DNA of 64,000 bases from Pseudomonas sp. ABC1 (GCF_013395055.1 NZ_CP058349.1:2727501-2791500), one strand, 5' to 3'; shown: positions 1 through 18,565, counted from the stretch's first letter. Notes: generated by a model not told the origin, from the sequence alone. Numbers and translations are program-made.

Positions 1-2033
<2,033 letters not shown>

Positions 2034-2180
2034 ATAACACCCAAACAATCTGCTGCACAGCAGAGGGTGTCGAAGGTAAAGTCGACAAACCGAAAGTTTG
2101 CAAGAGCACTACAAAGCATTACCATAGACATCACATACCCAATTCGCTGTAGCGGCTAAACCCCGAGACAGCAACCGAAT

Positions 2181-2300
2181 TGCTTGACGACCATAGAGCG
2201 TTGGAACCACCTGATCCCATCCCGAACTCAGTAGTGAAACGACGCATCGCCGATGGTAGTGTGGAGTTTCTCCATGTGAGAGTAGGTCATCGTCAAGCTT
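2181..2300 (+). rRNA. 5S ribosomal RNA
   Basis: The 120-nt sequence begins TGCTTGACGACC and ends GGTCATCGTCAAGC. Its two ends pair to form helix I. The internal CCGAACTCAGTAGTGAAACG segment is diagnostic of bacterial 5S rRNA. It is the last gene of the rrn operon and is followed at once by a strong terminator. Confidence 0.98.
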
Positions 2301-2306
2301 CTAATC

Positions 2307-2340
2307 AAACCCCCCGGTCCTAATGGATCGGGGGGTTTGT
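2307..2340 (+). terminator. rrn operon intrinsic terminator
   Basis: AAACCCCCCG (2307-2316) pairs with CGGGGGGTTT (2329-2338). The helix continues inward through GTCC/GGAT to a TAAT loop, giving a stem of about 14 bp with one G-U pair. A T-rich tail follows. It ends the rRNA transcript before birA. Confidence 0.9.
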
Positions 2341-2471
2341 CTTTGTGTTGAGTTTTATTCGACTGTCAGTGGTACATGATGACGCTTACTTGCCAAACCT
2401 TGCGTCGGGTTTATAGGCATGAGCGACCTCTGCCGTTATCATGCTGCCTGCTCCCTGAATATGAGCGTTTT

Positions 2472-3437
2472 ATGTACAAATTGCTGCAGTTGCTTAGCGA
2501 TGGTCGCTTTCACTCTGGAGCTGAGCTGGGCGCTTCGCTTGGCGTAACCAGGGCTGCGGTGTGGAAAAGGCTGCGGCTTTTGGAGAAAAGCTTTCCTGTC
2601 CCCCTGGAGCGAGTGTCCGGTAAAGGTTATCGACTGGCTTCTCCTTTATCTCTTCTGGATGAGGCAGGCCTGTCATCTGTTCTGCGTCCGCTCGGATGGA
2701 GCCTCTTCCTTTATGAGGAGGCGGACTCTACAAATGCAGAGGCGCTTCGGCTATTGCAGCGCCTGGTCACTCCTTCCTTCGTTGTCGTAGCTGAGTCTCA
2801 AACGGCGGGGCGGGGTCGTCGAGGGCGGCAGTGGTCCAGTCCTCCTGCGCTCAACCTCTACTGTAGTTTTGTGCTCCAGATCGAGGATGGGGGGCGACAT
2901 CTGCCAGGTATGAGTCTGGTCGTTGGTCTTGCTGTTGTTGATGCATTGCGCAAGATGGGCGTATCTGGAGTGGGGCTCAAGTGGCCCAATGATGTCTATG
3001 TGGGGGGAAAGAAAGTTGCCGGGATCCTGCTTGAGCTGACGGGGGATCCGGCTGATCAATGCCATGTTGTGATCGGTATTGGCATCAATGTGAACATGAT
3101 GGACTCTGGCGGTGAGGGGATAGGTCAGCCGTGGGTGTCCCTGCGTTCTGTTTTGGGTAGATGCGTTGATCGTAATGAGCTTCTGGGGTGCCTTGCTCTT
3201 TCTCTCTCCGGCTATATAGAGCGACACATGGCTGAGGGGTTCGCTGCTCTGCGGGCGGAGTGGGAGTCCCTGAATGTATGGCAGGGACTTGTCTGCAGGT
3301 TAAGTGCTGGTCCGCAGGACGTTGTAGGGCGAATGCTTGGTGTGGATGATCATGGCGCTCTGTGTCTGGACGTTGGCGGGCACGTACGTGCTTTCAGTGG
3401 TGGAGAGTTGAGTCTGAGGCTGGAACATGATTCTTGA
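2472..3437 (+). CDS. birA: Bifunctional biotin-[acetyl-CoA-carboxylase] ligase / biotin operon repressor
   Basis: Cytoplasmic enzyme that activates biotin as biotinyl-AMP and transfers it to the carrier protein of acetyl-CoA carboxylase; BirA of this class also binds DNA. An N-terminal winged HTH (about residues 1-60, with GASLGVTRAAVWKRL) is followed by the ligase domain with the biotinyl-AMP loop GRGRRGRQW, the KWPNDV motif and GIGINVN. I start at the ATG at 2472 (321 aa) because the family begins MYKLL; the frame is open further upstream but that part is not BirA-like. The start has only a weak ribosome site. Its 3' end overlaps coaX by 11 bp, so the two are coupled. Confidence 0.95.
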   Translation: MYKLLQLLSDGRFHSGAELGASLGVTRAAVWKRLRLLEKSFPVPLERVSGKGYRLASPLSLLDEAGLSSVLRPLGWSLFLYEEADSTNAEALRLLQRLVTPSFVVVAESQTAGRGRRGRQWSSPPALNLYCSFVLQIEDGGRHLPGMSLVVGLAVVDALRKMGVSGVGLKWPNDVYVGGKKVAGILLELTGDPADQCHVVIGIGINVNMMDSGGEGIGQPWVSLRSVLGRCVDRNELLGCLALSLSGYIERHMAEGFAALRAEWESLNVWQGLVCRLSAGPQDVVGRMLGVDDHGALCLDVGGHVRAFSGGELSLRLEHDS

Positions 3438-4164
3438 GTTGGACTGCGGGAACAGCTTTCTGAAGTGGCGAACTCTTTCGAGTACTTGTGCGAGCGCTGC
3501 GACTGTTCGAATTGCTGATGGGCTCAATGCACTCCTGCGGCAGTTGGGGGAGGTTGAGGGGGCAGTGTCCTCTATTCGTATGGTCAGTGTGCGCAGTGAT
3601 GAGGAAACGCTTGAGGTCTCGAAGGCTGTATCTCTTCTACTGGGTTGTCCTGTATCGCAGGCTTTGCCTTCTGAGGCGTTGGCGGGGGTTTCCAATGGTT
3701 ACCTGGACTATCGCCGGCTAGGCATGGATCGCTGGCTTGCGATCGTTGCTGCGTACAATCTGGCGCGAGAAGCGTGTCTTGTGATCGATCTGGGAACGGC
3801 GGTGACTGTTGACTGGGTTGATGGGGCGGGTCGGCACCTTGGTGGTTATATATGCCCGGGGATCCCTTCCCTGAGGCAGCAGCTCCAATCACATACGCAG
3901 CGGATTCGCTATGACCTGGTAGACGATGTCTTCCTTGGTGACCTGTCACCTGGGCGCTCTACGGCAGAGGCTGTAGAGCGGGGGTGTTTAATAATGCTGC
4001 GCGCTTATATAGAGGGGCAGATTGCCAGTGCTGTGCGTCTTCTGGGAGAGGGGGTTCCTGTGTACGTGACTGGTGGTGATGGTGCGCTCGTTGATGGAAT
4101 GGATTCTGTCTGCCTTGTCCCGGACTTGGTTTTCCGTGGTTTGGCTCTGGCTTGTCCGGTATAG
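3427..4164 (+). CDS. coaX: Type III pantothenate kinase
   Basis: First step of coenzyme A synthesis: phosphorylates pantothenate in the cytoplasm. The 245-aa protein is of the ASKHA fold: ELDCGNSFLKW is the N-terminal phosphate-binding loop, DRWLAIVAAY the central helix, and VIDLGTAVTVD the second nucleotide-binding strand, followed by GGYICPG. Type III enzymes lack the P-loop of CoaA, and none is present here. The ATG overlaps the end of birA, and the next gene starts 8 bp after its stop, so birA, coaX and the SPOR gene look like one operon. Confidence 0.95.
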   Translation: MILELDCGNSFLKWRTLSSTCASAATVRIADGLNALLRQLGEVEGAVSSIRMVSVRSDEETLEVSKAVSLLLGCPVSQALPSEALAGVSNGYLDYRRLGMDRWLAIVAAYNLAREACLVIDLGTAVTVDWVDGAGRHLGGYICPGIPSLRQQLQSHTQRIRYDLVDDVFLGDLSPGRSTAEAVERGCLIMLRAYIEGQIASAVRLLGEGVPVYVTGGDGALVDGMDSVCLVPDLVFRGLALACPV

Positions 4165-4172
4165 GTGGCTAG

Positions 4173-4829
4173 ATGCGTTGGCTCTTTTTGCTATTGCTGA
4201 TATTGAATGTGTTCTTTTGTGTTCAATATCAGTACCGAGCACCACATGCAGTCATTCAAGCGCGGGAGATGCTGCCTCCACAGGGCGGTGTTATTCAGCT
4301 GCTGAGTGAGTCTCAGGGGGTAGCTGAGAAAGAAAGGCAAGTCGACTGCCTCTTCCTTGGGGGGCTCGATACAGAGGCTTCCCTGTTGGATCTTCGCCAG
4401 CGTTTGCTGAGCCTGGACATAAATTCTACTTTGCAGGCGCTTGACTCTGTGTCAGGTGAGGATTCGTGGGTCTATCTGCCTCCCTTGGGCTCTCGAGCTG
4501 CGTCGCTGCAGCAGCTACGAGATTTGCAGGCTCGCAATGTCGACGGTTATATCATCACTGATGGTGATCTGGCTGGTGGTGTTTCCCTAGGCATATTCTT
4601 GCGTAAGACAGAGGTAGATAGCCTGCTCGCAAGGCTTCAGCAGCTCGGCTTCGAGGCGGAGGTCCGGACGTTGCCCAGGGTGCACAGGAAATTCTGGTTG
4701 AAGGTCGCTCCTGAGGATAGGCGTCTGGTCTCTCCAGAGGTGCTTGCGGTCGTGTCGGCATCGATTTCGAATATGCAGGTCGAGGAAATGCAATGCAAAG
4801 TTGTTGCAACTGACGGGATCGTTGAATAG
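4173..4829 (+). CDS. SPOR-domain-like membrane-anchored protein (PA4278-type)
   Basis: 218-aa protein. Residues 3-18 form one hydrophobic segment (RWLFLLLLILNVFF), a single N-terminal membrane anchor or uncleaved signal. The rest is periplasmic by topology. Residues about 58-175 resemble SPOR-type repeats that bind denuded septal peptidoglycan, including a YIITDGDLAGGVSLGIF stretch typical of these proteins. Its place after birA-coaX and before the tRNA cluster is conserved in Pseudomonas. The exact function is unknown; a role near the cell-division septum is inference from the domain type. Confidence 0.8.
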   Translation: MRWLFLLLLILNVFFCVQYQYRAPHAVIQAREMLPPQGGVIQLLSESQGVAEKERQVDCLFLGGLDTEASLLDLRQRLLSLDINSTLQALDSVSGEDSWVYLPPLGSRAASLQQLRDLQARNVDGYIITDGDLAGGVSLGIFLRKTEVDSLLARLQQLGFEAEVRTLPRVHRKFWLKVAPEDRRLVSPEVLAVVSASISNMQVEEMQCKVVATDGIVE

Positions 4830-4919
4830 AATTGCGCCCGCTTTACTGGATGCCGATTCAAAAGCTCCGGTAAGTGATGGCACTGTTGAGGTAACCTCAG
4901 GTTTTAATTGAGAAAATGC

Positions 4920-4948
4920 TTGACAGTCAAAGGGGTGGCGATGAGAAT
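4920..4948 (+). promoter_or_regulatory. Promoter of the tRNA-Tyr/Gly/Thr-tufB unit
   Basis: A perfect -35 box TTGACA (4920-4925) is followed after 17 bp by GAGAAT (4943-4948). Transcription would start around 4955, only a few bases before tRNA-Tyr. No other good promoter lies between the SPOR gene and the tRNAs. Confidence 0.75.
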
Positions 4949-4960
4949 GCTGCCCTCTTT

Positions 4961-5045
4961 GGAGGGATTCCCGAGCGGCCAAAGGGATCAGACTGTAAAT
5001 CTGACGTCATCGACTTCGAAGGTTCGAATCCTTCTCCCTCCACCA
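4961..5045 (+). tRNA. tRNA-Tyr (anticodon GTA)
   Basis: An 85-nt class II tRNA with the long variable arm typical of bacterial tRNA-Tyr. The acceptor stem GGAGGGA/TCCCTCC closes, the GTA anticodon is at 4995-4997, the T loop GGTTCGAATCC is present and CCA is encoded (5043-5045). First of three tRNAs ahead of tufB. Confidence 0.97.
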
Positions 5046-5071
5046 GTTTTCTTCATAAGTCTTGGCTTATG

Positions 5072-5145
<74 letters not shown>

Positions 5146-5166
5146 GGTTGAGGTTTAAAATGTTTC

Positions 5167-5242
5167 GCTCATGTAGCTCAGTTGGTAGAGCACACCCTTG
5201 GTAAGGGTGAGGTCAGCGGTTCAAATCCGCTCATGAGCTCCA
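5167..5242 (+). tRNA. tRNA-Thr (anticodon GGT)
   Basis: A 76-nt tRNA with acceptor GCTCATG/CATGAGC, the GGT anticodon at 5200-5202 and encoded CCA. It is followed within 5 bp by a strong hairpin terminator that separates it from tufB. Confidence 0.97.
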
Positions 5243-5246
5243 AATC

Positions 5247-5280
5247 CAAAGGCAGATATTTCGATATCTGCCTTTGTTTT
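5247..5280 (+). terminator. Hairpin terminator/attenuator between tRNA-Thr and tufB
   Basis: A perfect 13-bp stem (5247-5259 with 5264-5276, arm CAAAGGCAGATAT) is capped by a TTCG tetraloop. TTTTAATT follows. It has all the marks of an intrinsic terminator, yet lies between genes that are usually co-transcribed, and no clear promoter follows it before tufB. Confidence 0.85.
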
Positions 5281-5328
5281 AATTGTGGTGTGGCTCGCTC
5301 AGTTCACTTGGTGATGGGGACGATCTCG

Positions 5329-6522
5329 ATGGCTAAAGAAAAATTCGAACGTAACAAACCGCACGTCAACGTTGGCACCATTGGTCACGTTGACCATGGT
5401 AAAACCACTCTGACCGCTGCTCTGACTCGCGTCTGCTCCGAAGTGTTCGGTTCGGCCAAGGTCGACTTCGACAAGATCGATAGCGCTCCGGAAGAGAAGG
5501 CTCGCGGTATCACCATCAACACTGCGCACGTAGAGTACGACTCCAACATTCGTCACTACGCGCACGTTGACTGCCCGGGTCACGCCGACTACGTGAAGAA
5601 CATGATCACCGGTGCTGCCCAGATGGACGGCGCGATCCTGGTTTGCTCGGCTGCTGACGGCCCCATGCCGCAGACTCGCGAGCACATCCTGCTGTCCCGT
5701 CAGGTAGGTGTTCCTTACATCGTCGTGTTCCTGAACAAGGCTGATGTTGTTGACGACGCCGAGCTGCTGGAACTGGTCGAAATGGAAGTTCGTGACCTGC
5801 TGAGCACTTACGACTTCCCGGGTGATGACACTCCGATCATCATCGGTTCCGCTCTGATGGCCCTGAACGGCCAGGACGACAACGAGCTGGGTACTACCGC
5901 GGTCAAGAAGCTGGTCGAAACACTGGACAGCTACATTCCTGAGCCGGTTCGTGCCATCGATCGTCCGTTCCTGATGCCGATCGAGGACGTGTTCTCGATT
6001 TCCGGTCGCGGTACTGTTGTGACTGGTCGTGTGGAGCGCGGTATCGTCAAGATCCAGGAAGAGATCGAGATCGTCGGTCTGCGTCCGACCACCAAGACCA
6101 CCTGCACCGGTGTCGAGATGTTCCGCAAGCTGCTCGACGAGGGTCGTGCTGGCGAGAACTGCGGCGTACTGCTGCGCGGCACCAAGCGTGATGACGTCGA
6201 GCGTGGTCAGGTTCTGGCCAAGCCGGGCACCATCAAGCCGCACACCAAGTTCGAAGCAGAAGTGTACGTTCTGTCCAAAGAAGAAGGTGGTCGTCATACC
6301 CCGTTCTTCAAGGGCTACCGTCCGCAGTTCTACTTCCGTACCACTGACGTGACCGGTTCGTGCGAACTGCCGGAAGGCGTTGAGATGGTCATGCCGGGCG
6401 ACAACGTGAAAATGGTTGTCACCCTGATCAAGCCGATCGCCATGGAAGACGGCCTGCGCTTCGCTATTCGCGAAGGCGGTCGTACCGTTGGTGCTGGCGT
6501 GGTTGCCAAGATCGTCGAATAA
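5329..6522 (+). CDS. tufB: Elongation factor Tu, copy 1
   Basis: GTPase that brings aminoacyl-tRNA to the ribosomal A site. The 397-aa product has the G motifs GHVDHGKTT, the RGITI switch I segment, DCPGH and NKAD, then the two beta-barrel domains. I start at ATG 5329 because the second copy starts at the matching codon; an open frame extends back into tRNA-Thr but is not real. GGGGA lies about 10 bases ahead as a weak ribosome site. The protein is identical to that of the copy at 21775-22968; the DNA differs only at about a dozen synonymous sites plus the start codon. Confidence 0.98.
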   Translation: MAKEKFERNKPHVNVGTIGHVDHGKTTLTAALTRVCSEVFGSAKVDFDKIDSAPEEKARGITINTAHVEYDSNIRHYAHVDCPGHADYVKNMITGAAQMDGAILVCSAADGPMPQTREHILLSRQVGVPYIVVFLNKADVVDDAELLELVEMEVRDLLSTYDFPGDDTPIIIGSALMALNGQDDNELGTTAVKKLVETLDSYIPEPVRAIDRPFLMPIEDVFSISGRGTVVTGRVERGIVKIQEEIEIVGLRPTTKTTCTGVEMFRKLLDEGRAGENCGVLLRGTKRDDVERGQVLAKPGTIKPHTKFEAEVYVLSKEEGGRHTPFFKGYRPQFYFRTTDVTGSCELPEGVEMVMPGDNVKMVVTLIKPIAMEDGLRFAIREGGRTVGAGVVAKIVE

Positions 6523-6526
6523 GTAG

Positions 6527-6555
6527 TTGATCTAGTCCTTTCAGGTCGGCATAAT
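6527..6555 (+). promoter_or_regulatory. Promoter of tRNA-Trp-secE-nusG
   Basis: TTGATC (6527-6532), a 17-bp spacer and CATAAT (6550-6555) lie immediately after the tufB stop. The start would be near 6562, ahead of tRNA-Trp at 6575. The match is reasonable but not perfect at either box. Confidence 0.55.
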
Positions 6556-6574
6556 AGTCGGCCTGACTTTATCT

Positions 6575-6650
6575 AGGCCAGTAGCTCAATTGGCAGAGCG
6601 GCGGTCTCCAAAACCGCAGGTTGGGGGTTCGATTCCCTCCTGGCCTGCCA
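6575..6650 (+). tRNA. tRNA-Trp (anticodon CCA)
   Basis: A 76-nt tRNA with acceptor AGGCCAG/CTGGCCT, anticodon loop CTCCAAA with CCA at 6608-6610, T arm GGGGGTTCGATTCCC and encoded CCA. It sits between tufB and secE, as in other gammaproteobacteria. Confidence 0.97.
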
Positions 6651-6684
6651 CTTTCCGGTGGCAGTCTTAGCAAGGTTCTAGCAG

Positions 6685-7053
6685 ATGAATATCAAAGCTG
6701 AAGCCAGTGGCTCGCGCCTCGACATGGTCAAGTGGCTTGTTGTGGCTGCTTTGGTTGTTGTTGCTGTTGTGGGTAATCAGTATTACTCGGCTGAGCCGAT
6801 CCTATACAGGGTCCTGGCTTTGCTTGTTGTGGCGGCAATTGCTTCTGTCGTTGCTTTTCAGACTGCAAAAGGGCGTGCTTTCTTCACTCTTTTGAAAGAG
6901 GCGCGTGTAGAGATTCGCAAGGTCGTGTGGCCGACTCGTCAGGAAACGACCCAGACTACGCTTATCGTGGTGGTTGTGGTTCTGGTCATGGCGTTGTTGC
7001 TGTGGGGGTTGGATTCCCTGCTGGGTTGGCTGGTCTCCATGGTCGTAGGTTAA
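6685..7053 (+). CDS. secE: Protein translocase subunit SecE
   Basis: Small clamp subunit of the SecYEG channel in the inner membrane. At 122 aa it is the long, three-helix form found in enterics and pseudomonads: hydrophobic segments near residues 15-34, 38-57 and 93-115. The conserved amphipathic stretch before the last helix, KEARVEIRKVVWPTRQET, is the SecE signature that lies along the membrane surface against SecY. The gap to nusG is 9 bp, so the pair is co-transcribed. Its partner secY is at 32323-33651. Confidence 0.97.
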   Translation: MNIKAEASGSRLDMVKWLVVAALVVVAVVGNQYYSAEPILYRVLALLVVAAIASVVAFQTAKGRAFFTLLKEARVEIRKVVWPTRQETTQTTLIVVVVVLVMALLLWGLDSLLGWLVSMVVG

Positions 7054-7062
7054 GGGTGTCTC

Positions 7063-7596
7063 GTGGCTAAGCGTTGGTATGTTGTGCATGCTTACTCGGG
7101 TTACGAGAAGCATGTAATGCGTTCCCTGGTAGAGCGCGTCAAGCTTGCCGGCATGGAAGATGAGTTTGGCGAGATTCTGGTTCCCACTGAAGAAGTGGTT
7201 GAGATGCGTAATGGCCAGAAGCGCAAAAGTGAACGCAAATTCTTTCCGGGTTATGTGCTCGTTCATATGGATATGAATGAAGGTACGTGGCACTTGGTAA
7301 AAGATACTCCTCGAGTGATGGGCTTTATCGGCGGCACTGCAGACAAGCCGGCCCCCATCACGGATAAAGAGGCTGACGCTATCCTGCGTCGCGTTGCTGA
7401 TGGCAGTGACAAGCCCAAGCCAAAAACGTTGTTCGAGCCGGGTGAAACGGTTCGCGTTGCTGATGGTCCTTTTGCGGACTTCAATGGCGTGGTCGAAGAG
7501 GTTAATTACGAAAAAAGCCGCATTCAAGTTGCAGTGCTTATTTTCGGTCGCTCCACTCCGGTGGAGTTGGAGTTCAGTCAGGTCGAGAAGATCTGA
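7063..7596 (+). CDS. nusG: Transcription termination/antitermination factor NusG
   Basis: Binds the RNA polymerase clamp, reduces pausing, and links polymerase to Rho or to ribosomal protein S10. The 177-aa protein has the N-terminal NGN domain (WYVVHAYSGYEKHV and FFPGYVLVHM) and a C-terminal KOW domain from about residue 126 (PGETVRVADGPFADFNG). It starts with GTG at 7063, supported by the family N-terminus MAKRWYVVH. An intrinsic terminator follows 20 bp after the stop and separates it from the rplKAJL unit. Confidence 0.98.
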   Translation: MAKRWYVVHAYSGYEKHVMRSLVERVKLAGMEDEFGEILVPTEEVVEMRNGQKRKSERKFFPGYVLVHMDMNEGTWHLVKDTPRVMGFIGGTADKPAPITDKEADAILRRVADGSDKPKPKTLFEPGETVRVADGPFADFNGVVEEVNYEKSRIQVAVLIFGRSTPVELEFSQVEKI

Positions 7597-7615
7597 TCGA
7601 TAATGTGATCCCATA

Positions 7616-7645
7616 CCCCGCAGCTATCGGCTGCGGGGTTTTGTT
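7616..7645 (+). terminator. secE-nusG terminator
   Basis: CCCCGCAGC (7616-7624) and GCTGCGGGG (7630-7638) form a perfect 9-bp stem around TATCG. TTTTGTT follows. I see no convincing sigma-70 promoter in the 65 bp between here and rplK, so some read-through is likely. Confidence 0.85.
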
Positions 7646-7710
7646 GTCGCTGGGACACTCAAGCAAGTGAAGGGGAGCCGCAAGGCGTTAATACCCGTAA
7701 CGGAGTAGCT

Positions 7711-8142
7711 ATGGCTAAGAAGATTCAAGCTTACATCAAGCTTCAGGTAAAGGCCGGTCAGGCCAATCCGTCGCCACCTGTTGGTCCTGCTCTGGGTCAG
7801 CATGGTGTGAATATCATGGAGTTCTGCAAGGCGTTCAATGCGCGCACTCAGGGTCAAGAGCCCGGTCTGCCGACTCCTGTGATCATCACCGTATATAGCG
7901 ACCGCAGTTTCACTTTCGAAACCAAAAGTACGCCTGCTGCCGTTCTGCTGAAGAAGGCTGCCGGTGTGGCTAGCGGCTCTGCTCGCCCCAATACTCAGAA
8001 AGTCGGCACCGTTACCCGTGCTCAACTGGAAGAGATCGCCAAGGTCAAGAATGCGGACCTCACCGCTGCTGATCTGGAAGCTGCCGTGCGTACCATCGCT
8101 GGTTCCGCTCGCAGTATCGGTCTGAACGTGGAGGGCGTGTAA
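7711..8142 (+). CDS. rplK: 50S ribosomal protein L11
   Basis: Part of the GTPase-associated centre of the large subunit, where EF-Tu, EF-G and RelA act. It is 143 aa, the usual length. The proline-rich N-terminal domain (NPSPPVGPALGQHGVNI) and the C-terminal RNA-binding domain with a GSARSIGL end are both recognisable. The stop TAA shares its last A with the ATG of rplA, which points to translational coupling; in E. coli L1 represses both from this mRNA. Confidence 0.98.
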   Translation: MAKKIQAYIKLQVKAGQANPSPPVGPALGQHGVNIMEFCKAFNARTQGQEPGLPTPVIITVYSDRSFTFETKSTPAAVLLKKAAGVASGSARPNTQKVGTVTRAQLEEIAKVKNADLTAADLEAAVRTIAGSARSIGLNVEGV

Positions 8143-8837
8143 TGGCTAAGTTGACCAAGCGTCAGAAGGTTTTCGCCGAGAAGGTTGAAGCCGGCAAGCA
8201 ATACGGTTTCGAAGATGCGGCCAAGCTGCTCTCCGATCTGTCCGCTGTCAAATTCACCGAGTCTTTCGATATCGCCATCAATCTGGGTGTCGATCCTCGT
8301 AAGTCCGACCAGGTCGTTCGTGGTGCTACCGTTCTTCCGAACGGCACCGGCAAGACCGTTCGTGTCGCTGTGTTCACTCAAGGGCCTGCTGCAGAAGCGG
8401 CTCTGGCTGCCGGCGCTGATCGTGTTGGTATGGATGAACTGGCTGCCGAAATGAAAGGTGGCGACCTGAACTATGACGTAGTCATCGCATCTCCTGATGC
8501 CATGCGCGTTGTTGGTCAGTTGGGTCAGGTGCTCGGCCCGCGTGGCCTGATGCCCAACCCGAAGGTCGGTACTGTAACCCCTGACGTGGCTACTGCCGTG
8601 AAGAATGCCAAAGCGGGTCAAGTGCGTTTCCGTACTGACAAGAACGGCATCATCCACAGCTCGGTCGGCAAGGTCGGTTTCGAAGCTGTCCAGCTGAAGC
8701 AGAACGTAGAAGCTCTGCTGTCCGATCTGAAGCGCTTGAAGCCTTCGACTTCCAAGGGTATCTACGTCAAGCGCGTGACCCTGAGCACTACCATGGGGCC
8801 TGGTCTGATCATCGATCAGGCTTCCCTCGACGCGTGA
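8142..8837 (+). CDS. rplA: 50S ribosomal protein L1
   Basis: Forms the mobile L1 stalk that helps deacylated tRNA leave the E site, and is an autogenous repressor in other bacteria. At 231 aa it is full length. The conserved GPRGLMPNPKVGTV segment and the RTDKNGIIHSSVGKVGF segment are present. It overlaps rplK by one base and is followed by the 202-bp L10 leader. Confidence 0.98.
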   Translation: MAKLTKRQKVFAEKVEAGKQYGFEDAAKLLSDLSAVKFTESFDIAINLGVDPRKSDQVVRGATVLPNGTGKTVRVAVFTQGPAAEAALAAGADRVGMDELAAEMKGGDLNYDVVIASPDAMRVVGQLGQVLGPRGLMPNPKVGTVTPDVATAVKNAKAGQVRFRTDKNGIIHSSVGKVGFEAVQLKQNVEALLSDLKRLKPSTSKGIYVKRVTLSTTMGPGLIIDQASLDA

Positions 8838-9039
8838 TTTGCTGGCCCGTGAGAGCGGGCCAGGCTAGAAATTGGGGTCCCTGCCTGGCGGGGGCTATCC
8901 AAGACCGTAGGCGACGCAAGTCTTAAAAGATGGAGTATTCCCAAGCCTACGCAGAGGTGCTCCCGATTCATACCGAATCAGACACCAAATTGCGTCCGGC
9001 TCCGGCCGGATGAACCGGTAACATCCAGGAGTAAAACCC
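8838..9039 (+). promoter_or_regulatory. L10 leader RNA region (rplJ autoregulation)
   Basis: 202 bases between rplA and rplJ. The segment AAGACCGTAGGCGACGCAAG (from 8900) followed by TCTTAA closely matches the conserved core of the L10 leader, the mRNA structure bound by the L10-L12 complex to repress rplJL. A GC-rich hairpin, CTGGCCCG/CGGGCCAG, starts about 8843 just after the rplA stop but lacks a T tract. No convincing promoter was seen within the leader. Confidence 0.75.
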
Positions 9040-9540
9040 GTGGCAATCAAACTCGAAGACAAGAAAGCCATCGTCGCTGAAGTCAACGAGGCTGCCAAAG
9101 CTGCCCTTTCCGCTGTCGTGGCTGATGCCCGTGGCGTGACTGTGGGGGCCATGACCGGACTCCGTAAAGAGGCCCGCGAAGCTGGTGTGTACGTACGTGT
9201 CGTGCGTAACACCCTGCTCAAGCGCGCCGTTGAAGGCACTCAATATGACGTGCTCAACGACGTGTTCAAAGGCCCGACCCTGATTGCATTCTCCAACGAG
9301 CACCCGGGCGCTGCTGCCCGTCTGTTCAAGGAGTTCGCCAAGGGTCAGGACAAGTTCGAGATCAAGGCCGCTGCATTCGAGGGTCAGTTCCTCGCAGCCA
9401 ACCAGATCGACGTACTGGCAACTCTGCCGACCTATGACGAAGCCATTTCGCAACTGATGAGCGTTATCCAAGGCGCCACCAGCAAGCTGGCTCGTACTCT
9501 GGCAGCTGTTCGCGATCAGAAAGAAGCCGCTGCTGCCTGA
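9040..9540 (+). CDS. rplJ: 50S ribosomal protein L10
   Basis: Base of the L12 stalk: its N-terminal globular part binds 23S rRNA and L11, and its C-terminal helix carries the L12 dimers. It is 166 aa, with the conserved segment RNTLLKRAVEGT (from residue 48) and an alanine-rich end. It starts with GTG at 9040, with AGGAG 10 bases upstream; the N-terminus MAIKLEDKKAIV fits the family. The leader upstream is the likely control point. Confidence 0.97.
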   Translation: MAIKLEDKKAIVAEVNEAAKAALSAVVADARGVTVGAMTGLRKEAREAGVYVRVVRNTLLKRAVEGTQYDVLNDVFKGPTLIAFSNEHPGAAARLFKEFAKGQDKFEIKAAAFEGQFLAANQIDVLATLPTYDEAISQLMSVIQGATSKLARTLAAVRDQKEAAAA

Positions 9541-9613
9541 TAGGCGCATGGTTTTTCGCGATTCAATACTTATTTGATGGCCGTAGGCCGTCCCCTAGAC
9601 AGGAATTAGAGTC

Positions 9614-9982
9614 ATGGCTCTGACCAACGAAGAAATCATCGAAGCAGTTGCCCAGAAATCCGTTCTGGAAATCGTCGAGCTGATCAAGGCTTTCGAAGAG
9701 AAGTTCGGTGTTACTGCCGCCGCCGCTACCGTTGCTGCTGCTGGCCCGGCTGCTGCCGCTGCTGAAGAGCAAACCGAGTTCACCATCGTCCTGGCCGAAG
9801 CTGGCGACAAGAAAGTCAACGTGATCAAGGCTGTTCGCGAACTGACTGGCCTGGGTCTGAAAGAAGCCAAGGCTGTTGTCGATGGTGCTCCGGGCGTTGT
9901 CAAAGAAGGTGTTTCGAAAGAAGAAGCCGAAGCTGCCAAGAAAGCCCTGGAAGAAGCAGGCGCCAAAGTCGAGCTCAAGTAA
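9614..9982 (+). CDS. rplL: 50S ribosomal protein L7/L12
   Basis: Multicopy stalk protein that recruits translational GTPases. It is 122 aa: an N-terminal dimerisation part, an alanine-rich flexible hinge at about residues 37-53 (AAAATVAAAGPAAAAAEEQ), and the C-terminal factor-binding domain with GLKEAKAVVDGAP. It lies 73 bp after rplJ. The hairpin at 10029-10057 would let L12 be made in excess over RNA polymerase subunits. Confidence 0.98.
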   Translation: MALTNEEIIEAVAQKSVLEIVELIKAFEEKFGVTAAAATVAAAGPAAAAAEEQTEFTIVLAEAGDKKVNVIKAVRELTGLGLKEAKAVVDGAPGVVKEGVSKEEAEAAKKALEEAGAKVELK

Positions 9983-10028
9983 GCGACGATTTTGCGTCTA
10001 CAGCCGAAGCGCCTCGCGCAAGGCTGAT

Positions 10029-10057
10029 GGCTGGTGGCTTTTGCCACCGGCCTTTTT
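10029..10057 (+). terminator. rplL-rpoB attenuator (partial terminator)
   Basis: GGCTGGTGGC (10029-10038) pairs with GCCACCGGCC (10043-10052) around TTTT, with one T-G pair, and a TTTTT run follows. The same position carries a partial terminator in E. coli that lowers rpoBC expression relative to the ribosomal genes. The remaining 139 bases to rpoB show no strong promoter. Confidence 0.8.
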
Positions 10058-10196
10058 CCGTTCTAGCAGCAAGTTTGGCTGCTTAATGTGACGGAACCCA
10101 CCATCAAGGTGGCGCGAATGACAGATTCGCAAGATTTTTTGGCCACTTCCGCCGGAGGTGTGCCAGACAAGCAGGTGACCAAGCTGGGGAACGCTG

Positions 10197-14267
<4,071 letters not shown>

Positions 14268-14333
14268 CCACGCACCGCCTTCGCGCTATCCGACCCGCCG
14301 TCGGGTAGCGCAGGTCCGTGAGGAGGAAAGGCC

Positions 14334-18533
<4,200 letters not shown>

Positions 18534-18565
18534 TTGCGGAGGCCCGCCGATGGCGGGTGTCTGCC

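Noticed and set aside
4887..4903. Terminator after the SPOR-domain gene
   Set aside because: TGAGG-TAA-CCTCA is only a 5-bp stem with a poor T tract, too weak to call.
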